A stretch of 39,707 nucleotides of DNA from assembly GCA_031291335.1 (NCBI GenBank), contig JARLJF010000114.1, positions 1-39,707 of the forward strand, given 5' to 3'. The notes beneath the pieces were generated by a model that was not told the DNA's origin, did not search any database, and saw only the letters and a list, made by a program, of their open reading frames with translations. The DNA comes from Pandoraea sp. GTDB lineage: Bacteria; Pseudomonadota; Gammaproteobacteria; Burkholderiales; Burkholderiaceae. Position 1 is the stretch's first letter; each line of letters starts with the position of its first letter. The position numbers and the translations under genes are program-made. This document shows positions 17,653-25,520 of the stretch, piece by piece.

Positions 17653-18597
17653 ATGGATTTGCGCCAGTTACGCTACTTCGCCACGATTGCGGAGACCGGC
17701 AGCATCGCCGCGGCGAGTCGGGTGCTTCACATCGCGCAGCCCGCCCTGTCGCGTCAGATGAGCGCGCTGGAAAGCACCATGGAGACCGACCTCTTCGAGC
17801 GAAGACCCCGAGGCGTGGTGCTCACGCGCGCGGGTCATGAACTGCTGGTCAGAGCGAAGGACTTGCTGGACGAGGCTCACCAGATCAAGGAGCGCGTGCA
17901 ACTGGCGGCTCGAGGGGAGACGGGGACGCTGCGGATCGGTGTCATGCTCGGATACAGCTACTTGCCGGCGATGGTGCAAGCCATGCAAGCGCTGGCGCTG
18001 GAAGCGCCCGGTGCGAGTGTGGTGATCGAGACCATGCTGGCCAAGGATCAATTCGATGCCCTGCACGACGGCCATCTCGATGTCGCTTTCGTTGCCTGGC
18101 GGCCACCGCTGGACACTTCACTCAAGGGAATCTTCGTGCATCGTGATCCGGTGATGGTCGCGATGCATGTCGACGTGGCCCAAAAGTATCCGGATCTGCG
18201 ACATCTGCACGAGCTTCATCAGGAGAAGTTCATGCTGTTTCCCCGAGATCGGGCGCCGCTTTATCACGACATGTTGGTGATGGCGTTTGGCAATGCGGGC
18301 ATTGAAGTCACGAACCATGTCGTGACCGATGTGCCGACTATTCTGGGTCTGGTCTCCGCCAATATGGGCTGCGGGATCGTGGGCGCGACGTATCTTCGAA
18401 ACTATCCGCGTAACGTCGAATTGCGGCAGGTGCAAGGGCTCGACATCTCGTGTGATGTCGAGCTGGTGTATCGCGCGGATAGCAAAGATCCGCTCCTGAA
18501 TCGATTTGTCGAACTGACGCTGGAGCAGTTACCCGCGCGCAAGCCTGCCCGATTGAGATCGGGCACCGGCGGCAAACGCGCGTCGTCGACGCCGTGA
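17653..18597 (+). CDS. LysR-family regulator (NAC/CbbR-like), divergent from deacylase operon
   Basis: A 314-residue LysR protein with a classic N-terminus (MDLRQLRYFATIAETGSIAAASRVLHIAQPALSRQMSALESTMETDLFERRPRGVVLTRAG) and effector domain (TLRIGVMLGYSYLPAMVQAM). GGGGAGG stands 7 bases before ATG 17653. It is transcribed away from the deacylase-DUF3100-aldolase operon across 130 bp, so it is the natural candidate regulator of that operon. The C-terminal tail is basic and low in complexity (ARKPARLRSGTGGKRASS), beyond the usual LysR end. Confidence 0.9.
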   Translation: MDLRQLRYFATIAETGSIAAASRVLHIAQPALSRQMSALESTMETDLFERRPRGVVLTRAGHELLVRAKDLLDEAHQIKERVQLAARGETGTLRIGVMLGYSYLPAMVQAMQALALEAPGASVVIETMLAKDQFDALHDGHLDVAFVAWRPPLDTSLKGIFVHRDPVMVAMHVDVAQKYPDLRHLHELHQEKFMLFPRDRAPLYHDMLVMAFGNAGIEVTNHVVTDVPTILGLVSANMGCGIVGATYLRNYPRNVELRQVQGLDISCDVELVYRADSKDPLLNRFVELTLEQLPARKPARLRSGTGGKRASSTP

Positions 18598-18642
18598 TGC
18601 CCGGAAAAACGTGACGGGCGAACGGCGAGTCAGCCGAAAGAA

Positions 18643-19359
18643 TCAGCCAAAAGAGACAGGGGCAACCCGTCTATGCCGAAGCGATGTGAGGTGCGCGCCC
18701 ATGGCATTCGCTGCGGCCACGGAGTCGCGCGCTGCAATCGCGTCGAGCACCGCGGTGTGCTCCTCTTGCGTGTGCACGAGATCGCCCGGCGCCAGCAGGC
18801 GGAGCTTCCACAGACGTGCGGATCGTTCGTGCAGGGAGCGCATGATTTCGGTCAAAGCCGCGTTGCCGGCGGCTTCAGCAATGACCGCATGGAAGTCGTG
18901 GTCGATCTGCATGAACCGATCGCGGTCACCATCGCCCGTCAATTCGTGTGACGCGTCAATCAGCGCCCGCATGCGGGTCAGGTGCGACTCGGTGCGTCGC
19001 TGCGCGGCCAACGCGGCGACATTCGCCTCGACCGCCCAGCGCGCTTCGAGCAGATCCAGTATCTCGTTCATCGACTCGCGACGGATCTGAAGACCCTTGC
19101 GGGGGATGATGTCGATGAGTCCTTCAAGCTTCAGGCGCTGGATCGCATGATGCACCGGCGATCGGCTGAATCCGATCAGCTCGCAAATCATCAGCTCGTT
19201 GAAGAACTGACCTGGACCGAATTCCAGCGAGAGGATGCGCCGTTTGATCTCGTCATATGCCTGCTCCGAGAGAGAAGGCGGTTTGACGACTCGCCGGAGC
19301 GGCGGCGCGGCATGGGGGGCGTCCGGCGTATCGAGATCGACGGGACTTTGCTTAAGCAT
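18643..19359 (-). CDS. GntR-family regulator with FCD ligand domain
   Basis: A 238-residue FadR-subfamily GntR protein. The winged helix (SLSEQAYDEIKRRILSLEFGPGQFFNELMICELIGFSRSPVHHAIQRLKLEGLIDIIPRKGLQIRR) is followed by an all-helical FCD domain with metal- and ligand-type residues in FMQIDHDFHAVIAEAAGN and QEEHTAVLDAI. Several in-frame ATGs exist (19389, 19383, 19371, 19359). MLKQSPV at 19359 is chosen because AAGGAG lies 12 bases before it, but a start up to 30 bases earlier is possible. It is divergent from the ABC/extradiol operon at 19883 across 523 bp, and FCD regulators normally sense a substrate or intermediate of the neighbouring pathway. It probably represses that operon. Confidence 0.88.
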   Translation of the reverse strand: MLKQSPVDLDTPDAPHAAPPLRRVVKPPSLSEQAYDEIKRRILSLEFGPGQFFNELMICELIGFSRSPVHHAIQRLKLEGLIDIIPRKGLQIRRESMNEILDLLEARWAVEANVAALAAQRRTESHLTRMRALIDASHELTGDGDRDRFMQIDHDFHAVIAEAAGNAALTEIMRSLHERSARLWKLRLLAPGDLVHTQEEHTAVLDAIAARDSVAAANAMGAHLTSLRHRRVAPVSFG

Positions 19360-19882
19360 TTCTGAAGACATCTCCTTACGCATGGTCATGCGTCGCCATC
19401 GGCATGTGGGTGACATGCGGATTTGGGCGGTTCACGCCGCAGCCATGCCAGCGGCGCCACACGCGCCAAAAGGTTTGCGCGCTCAACAGCGCCCCGCGTG
19501 CGGCGTGTGACCACGAGAAAACGGGCGCAGATCATCAGAACCTGTGAGCGGTGCCGCGAACCCTGATGAGCCTGGCATTCTACCCGAGCCCCACTGTCGC
19601 CTTGCTGGCATGCCACCGCGTAAATCGCTGTGGCCATGCAGCGACGCGCAATTCGCTCGGCGAGCGTACGCCGCCAAAACGCCAAAAACTCGATCCGCAT
19701 CCCGGCACTCCCGATGGATTATTTTTCCGCTTGCATGTCAGTAACATATCACACAATATGTCACAAACTATATTACGTCTTGCAGCCGATCGCAACGGTG
19801 GCAAAGCAAGCATCGGTTTAGGCGCACGCGGTGGAAGTTGGCTTGGCAGTGTCATCAATGGATTTCTTTTCAGGGGTCGGGA
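19360..19882. promoter_or_regulatory. Divergent control region between GntR regulator and catabolic operon
   Basis: A 523-bp region with no convincing gene. The part near the operon (19715-19790) is AT-rich and holds the overlapping dyads at 19735-19761 and a TATATT -10-like element at 19769-19774. The GntR-proximal part is GC-rich; open frames within it lack ribosome sites and family features. Confidence 0.5.
19735..19761. promoter_or_regulatory. Overlapping dyads, candidate GntR operator
   Basis: ATGT-N5-ACAT (19735-19747) overlaps ACATAT-N6-ATATGT (19744-19761), giving three related half-sites in 27 bp. TTGCAT at 19731 could act as a -35 element and TATATT at 19769-19774 as a -10 element, though their spacing to each other is not standard. 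A repressor bound here would block the operon promoter. Confidence 0.4.
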
Positions 19883-20914
19883 ATGGCAACGAACAGCAAG
19901 CGTCGAGAGGTCGTGAAAACCATCGGTGCCGTGGCAGCGGGGTGGGCAACAGGGGCCTGGCATAGCGCCGCGGCGCAGGGCTCGGCAGACGGCGAGTTGA
20001 CGCTGTCGCTCGACTTCACGGCGCTCGGCCGCCACGCCCCCTGGTACGTCGCACTGGGCAAGGGCTACTTCAAGCAAGCCGGGTTGAACGTCAAGATCGT
20101 TCCGGGGCAGGGCACGGCACAAGCCATTCAGGCGCTCGAGTCGGGTATTGCGCAATTTGCCTTTTCGGATGTGGTCTCGCTGACGCTGGCCAGAGCGCGC
20201 GGTGCCAGCAGCGCGCGATTCGTTGCGATGAACTATCAGAGCGCCCCCTACGCGATCTTCTCGCTGACGCAAGGCGCGAACGTGACCAAGCCCGAGCAAT
20301 TGAGCGGACTGGAAGTGGCGAGTGGCGCGGGCAGCTTTTCTCCCAAGGTCATTCAAGGGTTCATGAAGCAGCACAAGCTGGACCCGTCATCGATCAAGTT
20401 CGTCAACGTCGATGGCGCTGCGCGGGTCGGCATGCTGCTCAGCAAGAAGGTGCCGGCCATCGAGAACTTCGTCTTCAGTCAGGTCGGCATGGAAAAGGCG
20501 TTGCCCGGCGGTCAGGTCAGCACGTTCGTGCTCGCGGCTCACGGTCTGGAGTTGTACGCCAACGGCTTGCTGGTGAAAGACGACATGATCAAGTCGCGAC
20601 CCGACACGGTTCGCGCCTTCGTCAAAGCCGCCATGCAGGGCTGGCGCGACACGCTGGCCGACCCGGAAGGCGCGAGCGCCATCATGGCCAATTACGTGCC
20701 GGGCATCAGTCGCGATGTCGTCGTCGGCGAAATCAAGCTGCTCAATACGCTGGCGCAGAGTGCAGCAACGCGCCAGAACGGGCTGGGCTGGATCGACGAA
20801 ACACAGATGCAACGCAGCATCGACTTCATCACCCAGAACATCGGCATTACCGGGAAGCCGCCGGTCGCGTCGCAGTTGTTCACTACCGCGTTTCTTCCCA
20901 AGGGGGCGGCATGA
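19883..20914 (+). CDS. ABC transporter substrate-binding protein (NMT1/SsuA-like), possibly Tat-exported
   Basis: A 343-residue periplasmic binding protein of the NMT1/SsuA/TauA type. These bind sulfonates, pyrimidine precursors or aromatic acids for ABC import. The typical first strand LSLDFTALGRHAPWYVALGKGYFKQAGLNVKIVPGQGTAQAIQALESGIAQFAFSD is clear. The N-terminus SKRREVVKTIGAVAAGWATGAWHSAAAQ resembles a twin-arginine signal (KRREVVK before a weakly hydrophobic stretch). ATG 19883, preceded by AGGGG, is preferred to the frame's upstream ATG at 19838 because the signal peptide then sits at the N-terminus. It overlaps the ATPase gene by 4 bases. The ligand is unknown, presumably the substrate of the downstream ring-cleavage enzymes. 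Confidence 0.87.
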   Translation: MATNSKRREVVKTIGAVAAGWATGAWHSAAAQGSADGELTLSLDFTALGRHAPWYVALGKGYFKQAGLNVKIVPGQGTAQAIQALESGIAQFAFSDVVSLTLARARGASSARFVAMNYQSAPYAIFSLTQGANVTKPEQLSGLEVASGAGSFSPKVIQGFMKQHKLDPSSIKFVNVDGAARVGMLLSKKVPAIENFVFSQVGMEKALPGGQVSTFVLAAHGLELYANGLLVKDDMIKSRPDTVRAFVKAAMQGWRDTLADPEGASAIMANYVPGISRDVVVGEIKLLNTLAQSAATRQNGLGWIDETQMQRSIDFITQNIGITGKPPVASQLFTTAFLPKGAA

Positions 20915-21735
20915 ACGCTCGGCTTGACATGGCAAACGCGAGCGGCGCGGATCAATCGGCTCACCCCTTTGCCGCCATTGATGGGGTCAGCAAGGTGTAC
21001 CCGCCGCGAGGCAAGAGTGGGCAGACCGTTGCGCTTGAGAGCGTGAACTGTTCGTTCGAGTCGGGGCAACTCGTGTCGCTGCTTGGGCCGAGCGGCTGCG
21101 GCAAGACCACGTTGTTGCGCATCGTCGCCGGGTTGACCAAGCCGACAACGGGTGTCGTGCGCATAAAAGGTGAGGCGATCAGCGGGGCGCAGCGCGATTT
21201 CGGGTTTGTTTTCCAGAGTGCCAATCTGATGCCGTGGCGCAATGTCCTGGCGAACGTTCTGTTTCCGATGGAGATTTTGGGACGGGCAGACAAGGCGGCC
21301 AAAATCCGGGCGCAGGAGCTGTTGGCGCTGGTCGGACTCGAAGCCTTCGCAGGTTCGCGTCCGCACGAACTTTCCGGCGGCATGCAGCAACGTGTGGCGC
21401 TGTGCCGCGCCTTGATTCATGCCCCCAAGCTGCTTCTCATGGATGAGCCGTTCGGTGCGCTCGATGACTTCACGCGCATGGAAATGCACGATCTGCTGCT
21501 CTCGGTTCGCGAGCATACCCACGCAGCGGTCATGTTCGTCACGCACAGCATTTCAGAGGCGATCTACCTCTCCGACGAGGTGCTCGTTTTCAGTCGCCGT
21601 CCCGCGAAAATCGCCGAGCGAATTGCCATCGATCTCCCGTATACGCGCACGCAGGAGCTTCGGTTCACGCCGAAATTCACAGGCTACGAACATCAGGCCA
21701 GCGCAGCCCTCGGAGTCGTGAAATGCAAAAACTGA
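20911..21735 (+). CDS. ABC transporter ATPase subunit (SsuB/TauB-like)
   Basis: A 274-residue nucleotide-binding subunit of a nitrate/sulfonate/taurine-type importer. Walker A GPSGCGKTT (59-67), Q-loop Gln102 in FVFQSANLMPW, signature LSGGMQQR (154-161), Walker B LLLMDEPFGALDD (174-186) and the switch histidine in FVTHSISEA are all intact. It overlaps the binding-protein gene by 4 bases at its start and the permease gene by 13 bases at its end, so the three genes are tightly coupled. It powers import through the permease encoded next. Confidence 0.93.
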   Translation: MNARLDMANASGADQSAHPFAAIDGVSKVYPPRGKSGQTVALESVNCSFESGQLVSLLGPSGCGKTTLLRIVAGLTKPTTGVVRIKGEAISGAQRDFGFVFQSANLMPWRNVLANVLFPMEILGRADKAAKIRAQELLALVGLEAFAGSRPHELSGGMQQRVALCRALIHAPKLLLMDEPFGALDDFTRMEMHDLLLSVREHTHAAVMFVTHSISEAIYLSDEVLVFSRRPAKIAERIAIDLPYTRTQELRFTPKFTGYEHQASAALGVVKCKN

Positions 21736-22502
21736 ATCTTCGGACGATCGGCTATCCGGCGCTCGGCGTCGTGCTGTTCGTGGCGTTGTGGCAAGCCTAC
21801 GTGATGCTCTTTCACGTCTCCGTTGCCGTGCTCCCGACGCCTGTCCAGATTGCCGAGTCGTTCGTGAGCGACCACGCGGCGCTCTTGTCGCAAGGGTGGG
21901 TGACGTTGCAGGAGTGCGTTTATGGCTTCGCGCTGGCATTCGTCATCGGCGTGCCGATCGCGTTTGCGATTGCCAACTCTCCCGTCCTGAGCCGGATGTT
22001 CTACCCGCTGCTCATCGCCATGCAGTCCGTGCCGAAAGTCGCACTCGCGCCGATCATCCTCGTTTGGCTGGGGACAGGAATCGAATCAAAGCTCGCGCTC
22101 GTATGGTTGGTGGCGTTCTTCCCGATCGTTGTGGATACGGCGACGGGTCTGCGCACCGCCCCCGTCAATCTGATCGAACTGGCGACCTCGCTGCGCGCAA
22201 CGCGCATGCAGATATTCACCAAGATTCAGATGCCTGCGGCCCTGCCTCACGTGTTGTCCGGCGCAAAGATCGCCGTGACGCTGGCAGTCATCGGCGCCGT
22301 GATCGGTGAGTTCGTCGGCAGCAACGAGGGGCTGGGCAACCTGCTGCTGGTCGCGAACTCGCAGCTCAACACGCCGCTGGCCTTCGCGGCCCTCATTTCG
22401 CTGGCGCTGCTCGGTCTCTTCCTTTATCTGGCCGTGGCGCTGATCGAAGTTGCCTTGCGTCCCTGGTTGCCGCATACAGCCGAGATGGCTGCCGCCGGTT
22501 GA
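21723..22502 (+). CDS. ABC transporter permease subunit (SsuC/TauC-like)
   Basis: A 259-residue inner-membrane permease with about six helices and the BPD-transporter EAA-type coupling loop (IELATSLRATRMQIFTKIQMPAALPHVLSGAKIAV). The segment SVPKVALAPIILVWLGTGIESK is typical of the SsuC/TauC/phthalate-type branch. It overlaps the ATPase gene by 13 bases and is followed 45 bp later by the cupin gene. It works with the two preceding products to import an organic anion. Confidence 0.92.
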   Translation: MQKLNLRTIGYPALGVVLFVALWQAYVMLFHVSVAVLPTPVQIAESFVSDHAALLSQGWVTLQECVYGFALAFVIGVPIAFAIANSPVLSRMFYPLLIAMQSVPKVALAPIILVWLGTGIESKLALVWLVAFFPIVVDTATGLRTAPVNLIELATSLRATRMQIFTKIQMPAALPHVLSGAKIAVTLAVIGAVIGEFVGSNEGLGNLLLVANSQLNTPLAFAALISLALLGLFLYLAVALIEVALRPWLPHTAEMAAAG

Positions 22503-22547
22503 GCGCGGCGCATTGTGTGATGTCGACGTCTATTTGGAGACCGTTCC

Positions 22548-22970
22548 ATGAGCAGTAACGATAAGCAGTCCGTAAGCGCCGGCGTACCGATGCCGTCTCT
22601 GTCCGAAATTCTGTTGCACAGCGAGGAGATGCCCTGGCGCGAGAAATCGCTGGCGGGTATCTCGGAAAAGATGTTCTGGCGTGACGAAGAGACCGGTGCA
22701 TCGATTGCGTTGATCAAATTTGCCAAGGGGGCCGGCATTCCGGCGCCGCATTCGCATGCGTCGAACCAGTTCATGTACTGCCTGAGCGGCAAGTACGAAT
22801 ACACGTCGACGGGTGTCACGCTCTTGCCCGGCAGCTTCTACTGCAATCCCAAAGGCAACGTGCACGGTCCGACGATCGCGCACGAAGAGACGGTGGTCGT
22901 CGAGGTCTATGACGGCCCGCACTATCCCCAGAAGCCCGACTGGTACACGGACGAACGCGATGCCCACTGA
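22548..22970 (+). CDS. Small single-domain cupin protein
   Basis: A 140-residue protein with one cupin barrel. Motif 1 reads G-IPAP-H-S-H-ASN-Q-FMYCLS-G, giving His68, His70 and Gln74, with Gln where the canonical motif has Glu. Motif 2 reads PGSFYCNPKGNVHGP, giving His106. Metal binding (3-His, or 3-His plus Gln) is therefore likely. It resembles the ChrR-like cupins often found in catabolic operons, which may be isomerases, dioxygenases or sensors; no activity can be assigned. Its end overlaps the next gene by 11 bases, showing cotranscription. Confidence 0.82.
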   Translation: MSSNDKQSVSAGVPMPSLSEILLHSEEMPWREKSLAGISEKMFWRDEETGASIALIKFAKGAGIPAPHSHASNQFMYCLSGKYEYTSTGVTLLPGSFYCNPKGNVHGPTIAHEETVVVEVYDGPHYPQKPDWYTDERDAH

Positions 22971-24033
22971 AAACGCGTCGACCACGCTGGCACCTGAATT
23001 ACTGCGGTCGTTGGCGGCAAGCCTTCTCCGCGCCGAGGGGGTGTCGGATTACGTGGCCAACCTGGTTGCCGACGCACTGGTCGCGGCCGATCAGGCGGGA
23101 AAGGCTTCGCATGGCGTGCTGCTGTTGCCCATGTACCTCGAGCGCGTTCGTGCCGGCTCCGTGAGCAAGGCCGAGTTTGCCGAAGTCGCTCACGACGGCA
23201 AGGGCACGGTGGTGCTCGATGCGAAAAACGTGTTCGGTCAGGTGAGCGCCCGGCAGGCGAGCACGCTGGCGATCGAACGGGCCAGACGATATGGACTGGC
23301 GATGGTCACTGTGCGCAACGCGTTTCACTTCGGTGAGGCCGGGTACTGGGCGCGGCAGATGGCCGATGCCGGATGCATCGGGGTCGCCATGGCCAACACG
23401 CGTCCGCTCATGCCAGCACCGGGCGGCGCCGAGCGCGTGCTTGGCAACAATCCGATGGCGATTGCGATGCCGCACGCCGACGAAGTGCCCGTCGAACTCG
23501 ATATGGCCATGAGTGCCAGCGCCATGGGAAAGATTCGCATCGCCCAAGGGGCGGGGCAAGACATTCCCGAGGGTTGGGCGACGGACGCGCAGGGCACACC
23601 CACGCGCAATGCCGCCGAGGCCATTCGCGGGATGCTGCTGCCGGCGGCCGGCCCCAAGGGCTTCGGTCTGGCTTTCATGATCGATCTGTTGTGCGGTGGC
23701 CTGTCGGACGGCGGCGTGTCCGACGAGATTCAGCCGCTGTATGACGCTTCATCGACGCCGTACAACAGTGCTCAGGCGTTTCTCGCTATCGACGCGTCGC
23801 AGTTCGGCTTGCAACGACCGCTCGATCGGCGTGCCACCGAACTGGCGAGCAAAGTTCGTTTATCGAAAGCGGCCACCGGAACCACTCGTCTCTACAGTCC
23901 CGGCGAGATCGCTTGGCAATGCACGCAGGCTAACCGGCAGGCGTGTCCGGTATCGCTCGATGTTGCGCGTCAACTGACCGAGTTGGCGCGTGCGGCGGGT
24001 GTCTCGATACCGTCGGACTGGCAGTCCCTTTGA
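22960..24033 (+). CDS. Malate/L-lactate dehydrogenase (Ldh_2) family oxidoreductase
   Basis: A 357-residue NAD(P)-dependent dehydrogenase of the Ldh_2 fold. The family includes malate, sulfolactate and ureidoglycolate dehydrogenases and the imine reductase for piperideine-2-carboxylate. Key segments are KASHGVLLLPMYLERV (His51), RNAFHFGEAGYWARQMA (catalytic-type His123), LGNNPMAIAMP, and GPKGFGLAFMIDLLCGGLSDG near the C-terminal third. ATG 22960 lies inside the end of the cupin gene and fits the family N-terminus (a helix rich in LAASLLRAEG). It probably oxidises a 2-hydroxy acid or reduces a 2-oxo or imino acid in the pathway; the exact step is unknown. Confidence 0.88.
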   Translation: MPTENASTTLAPELLRSLAASLLRAEGVSDYVANLVADALVAADQAGKASHGVLLLPMYLERVRAGSVSKAEFAEVAHDGKGTVVLDAKNVFGQVSARQASTLAIERARRYGLAMVTVRNAFHFGEAGYWARQMADAGCIGVAMANTRPLMPAPGGAERVLGNNPMAIAMPHADEVPVELDMAMSASAMGKIRIAQGAGQDIPEGWATDAQGTPTRNAAEAIRGMLLPAAGPKGFGLAFMIDLLCGGLSDGGVSDEIQPLYDASSTPYNSAQAFLAIDASQFGLQRPLDRRATELASKVRLSKAATGTTRLYSPGEIAWQCTQANRQACPVSLDVARQLTELARAAGVSIPSDWQSL

Positions 24034-24088
24034 CGTGCTTTCCTTTCCTGCTTTTCATTCTTCCAACCGGCAAATCAGGACATTCATC

Positions 24089-24490
24089 ATGGCAAAAGAG
24101 CAGATCAGTACCGACGCACTGCGCAGCCCGAACGGGCATTTTTCGCAAGCGACGACCATTGAGGCACGCGGCAAGCTGGTGTTCATCTCCGGCATGACCG
24201 CACGTCGGCCAGACGGCACGATCGCCGGTGTCGGCGACATCGACGCGCAGACCCGTCAGGTGTGCGAGAACATCAAAAGCGCCGTGACGGCGGCGGGCGG
24301 CACGCTTGACGACGTCTGCCGGGTGGATGTCTATGTGCGGAACATGGAGCACTTCGATGCGATTCACAAGGTTCGCCGCGAGTACTTCCGGTCGCCACTT
24401 CCGGCGTCGACGATGGTCGAGGTCACCAAGATGGTGTCGCCCGATTACCTCATCGAAATCAACGCCATCGCCGTTCTGCCGAACGCGTGA
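24089..24490 (+). CDS. RidA/YjgF/YER057c-family protein lacking the canonical arginine
   Basis: A 133-residue Rid-family protein with the usual core (KLVFISGMTARRPDGTIAG, DIDAQTRQVCENIKSAVTAAGGTLDDVCRVDVYVRNMEHF, YLIEINAIAVLPN). In E. coli RidA the imine-binding Arg105 lies in PARSCVEV. Here the equivalent is PASTMVEV, so Ser107 replaces it, while the later glutamate (Glu123) is kept. This places it among Rid subgroups without classical 2-aminoacrylate deaminase activity. AmnD, the 2-aminomuconate deaminase of aminophenol degradation, also belongs to the YjgF family. Its place beside an extradiol dioxygenase makes a role on an amino-substituted ring-cleavage product attractive but unproven. 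ATG 24089 is chosen because it gives the family's N-terminus. Confidence 0.88.
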   Translation: MAKEQISTDALRSPNGHFSQATTIEARGKLVFISGMTARRPDGTIAGVGDIDAQTRQVCENIKSAVTAAGGTLDDVCRVDVYVRNMEHFDAIHKVRREYFRSPLPASTMVEVTKMVSPDYLIEINAIAVLPNA

Positions 24491-24584
24491 GGCTGGCGGC
24501 GCTTGCCGCCTGGGGCACGCCGAAAGCGTCGGAAACGCCGGACACGCGGGCCACACGTAATGCCATTCCGAATCGAGGAGCATC

Positions 24585-25493
24585 ATGGCAATTGCAACGC
24601 TGCAATACAACAACGAACAACGCATCGCCATTCGACAGGGGGACGAATGGGTCGTGTTACCCGCGTCGATGGGCGATATGGTCTCGCTGATCGCGGGGGG
24701 CGCTGACGCACTGGCGGCCGCACGCCGATTCGCTGACGCCAGCGAGGCGCCGCGTGTGGCGGCAAGCGATGCGCGCTTGCTCGCGCCGATCCAGCGTTTT
24801 CATCGCGATGTCCTGTGCACGGGATGGAACTACTGGGACCATTTCGAAGAGGGCAAAGGTAAGCGAGAGGGGCAGGATGTGCCCGCACCAGTCGCCCCGA
24901 CGTTCTTCACGAAAGGCCCGGACACGGTGATCGGGCCGTACGACGATATTGCTTACGACGCCTCGCTATCTGCCAAATGGGATTACGAGGCGGAAATGGT
25001 CGTCATCATCGGCAAAGGCGGCCGGAGTATTCCTGCGGAGCGCGCCATGGAGCACGTTTGGGGTTACTGCCTCGCCAACGACATCTCGCAGCGCGATCTT
25101 CAGCGCCGGCATGGCGGCCAGTGGCTAAAGGGAAAAAGTATCGACGCGACCATGCCGCTGGGCCCGTGGCTGGTGCCGGCTGACGAGATCGATCCGACCG
25201 ACGTTCATCTCGAGTGCATCGTCAACGGTACGACGCTTCAGTCCGCCAGCACCAGACTGATGGCGTTTTCGATTCCCGAACTCATCGCGGAATTGTCGTT
25301 CGGTATGACCATTCGCCCGGGCGATGTCCTGCTGACGGGGACACCCAGTGGCGTCGGCAACGCGCGTGAGCCGCAGATTTTCCTGCACGAAGGCGATGAG
25401 GTGATCGTGCGTGGCCGTGGTCTTGGCGAGTTGCGAAACCGTATGGCATCGGTGGATCTGCGCGGCGCATCCGGCGTTCGACTGGCCGCTTGA
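24585..25493 (+). CDS. Fumarylacetoacetate hydrolase (FAH)-family protein
   Basis: A 302-residue FAH-superfamily enzyme, the group that hydrolyses, decarboxylates or isomerises beta-diketo and 2-oxo acids at the end of ring-cleavage pathways. The N-terminal extension of about 80 residues is followed by the catalytic fold: FHRDVLCTGWNYWDHFEE, PTFFTKGPDTVIGPYDDI, KWDYEAEMVVIIGKGGRSIP with the acidic metal ligands, GYCLANDISQRDLQRRHGGQWLKGKSIDATMPLGPWLVP, and LTGTPSGVGNAREP. GAGGAG precedes ATG 24585 by 4-5 bases. Substrate unknown; fumarylpyruvate-, acylpyruvate- or 2-hydroxyhepta-diene-dioate-type acids are the family range. It lies in the same operon as the dioxygenase. Confidence 0.9.
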   Translation: MAIATLQYNNEQRIAIRQGDEWVVLPASMGDMVSLIAGGADALAAARRFADASEAPRVAASDARLLAPIQRFHRDVLCTGWNYWDHFEEGKGKREGQDVPAPVAPTFFTKGPDTVIGPYDDIAYDASLSAKWDYEAEMVVIIGKGGRSIPAERAMEHVWGYCLANDISQRDLQRRHGGQWLKGKSIDATMPLGPWLVPADEIDPTDVHLECIVNGTTLQSASTRLMAFSIPELIAELSFGMTIRPGDVLLTGTPSGVGNAREPQIFLHEGDEVIVRGRGLGELRNRMASVDLRGASGVRLAA

Positions 25494-25520
25494 GGCGGCG
25501 CTCCTGTATCGAGGGATCTC

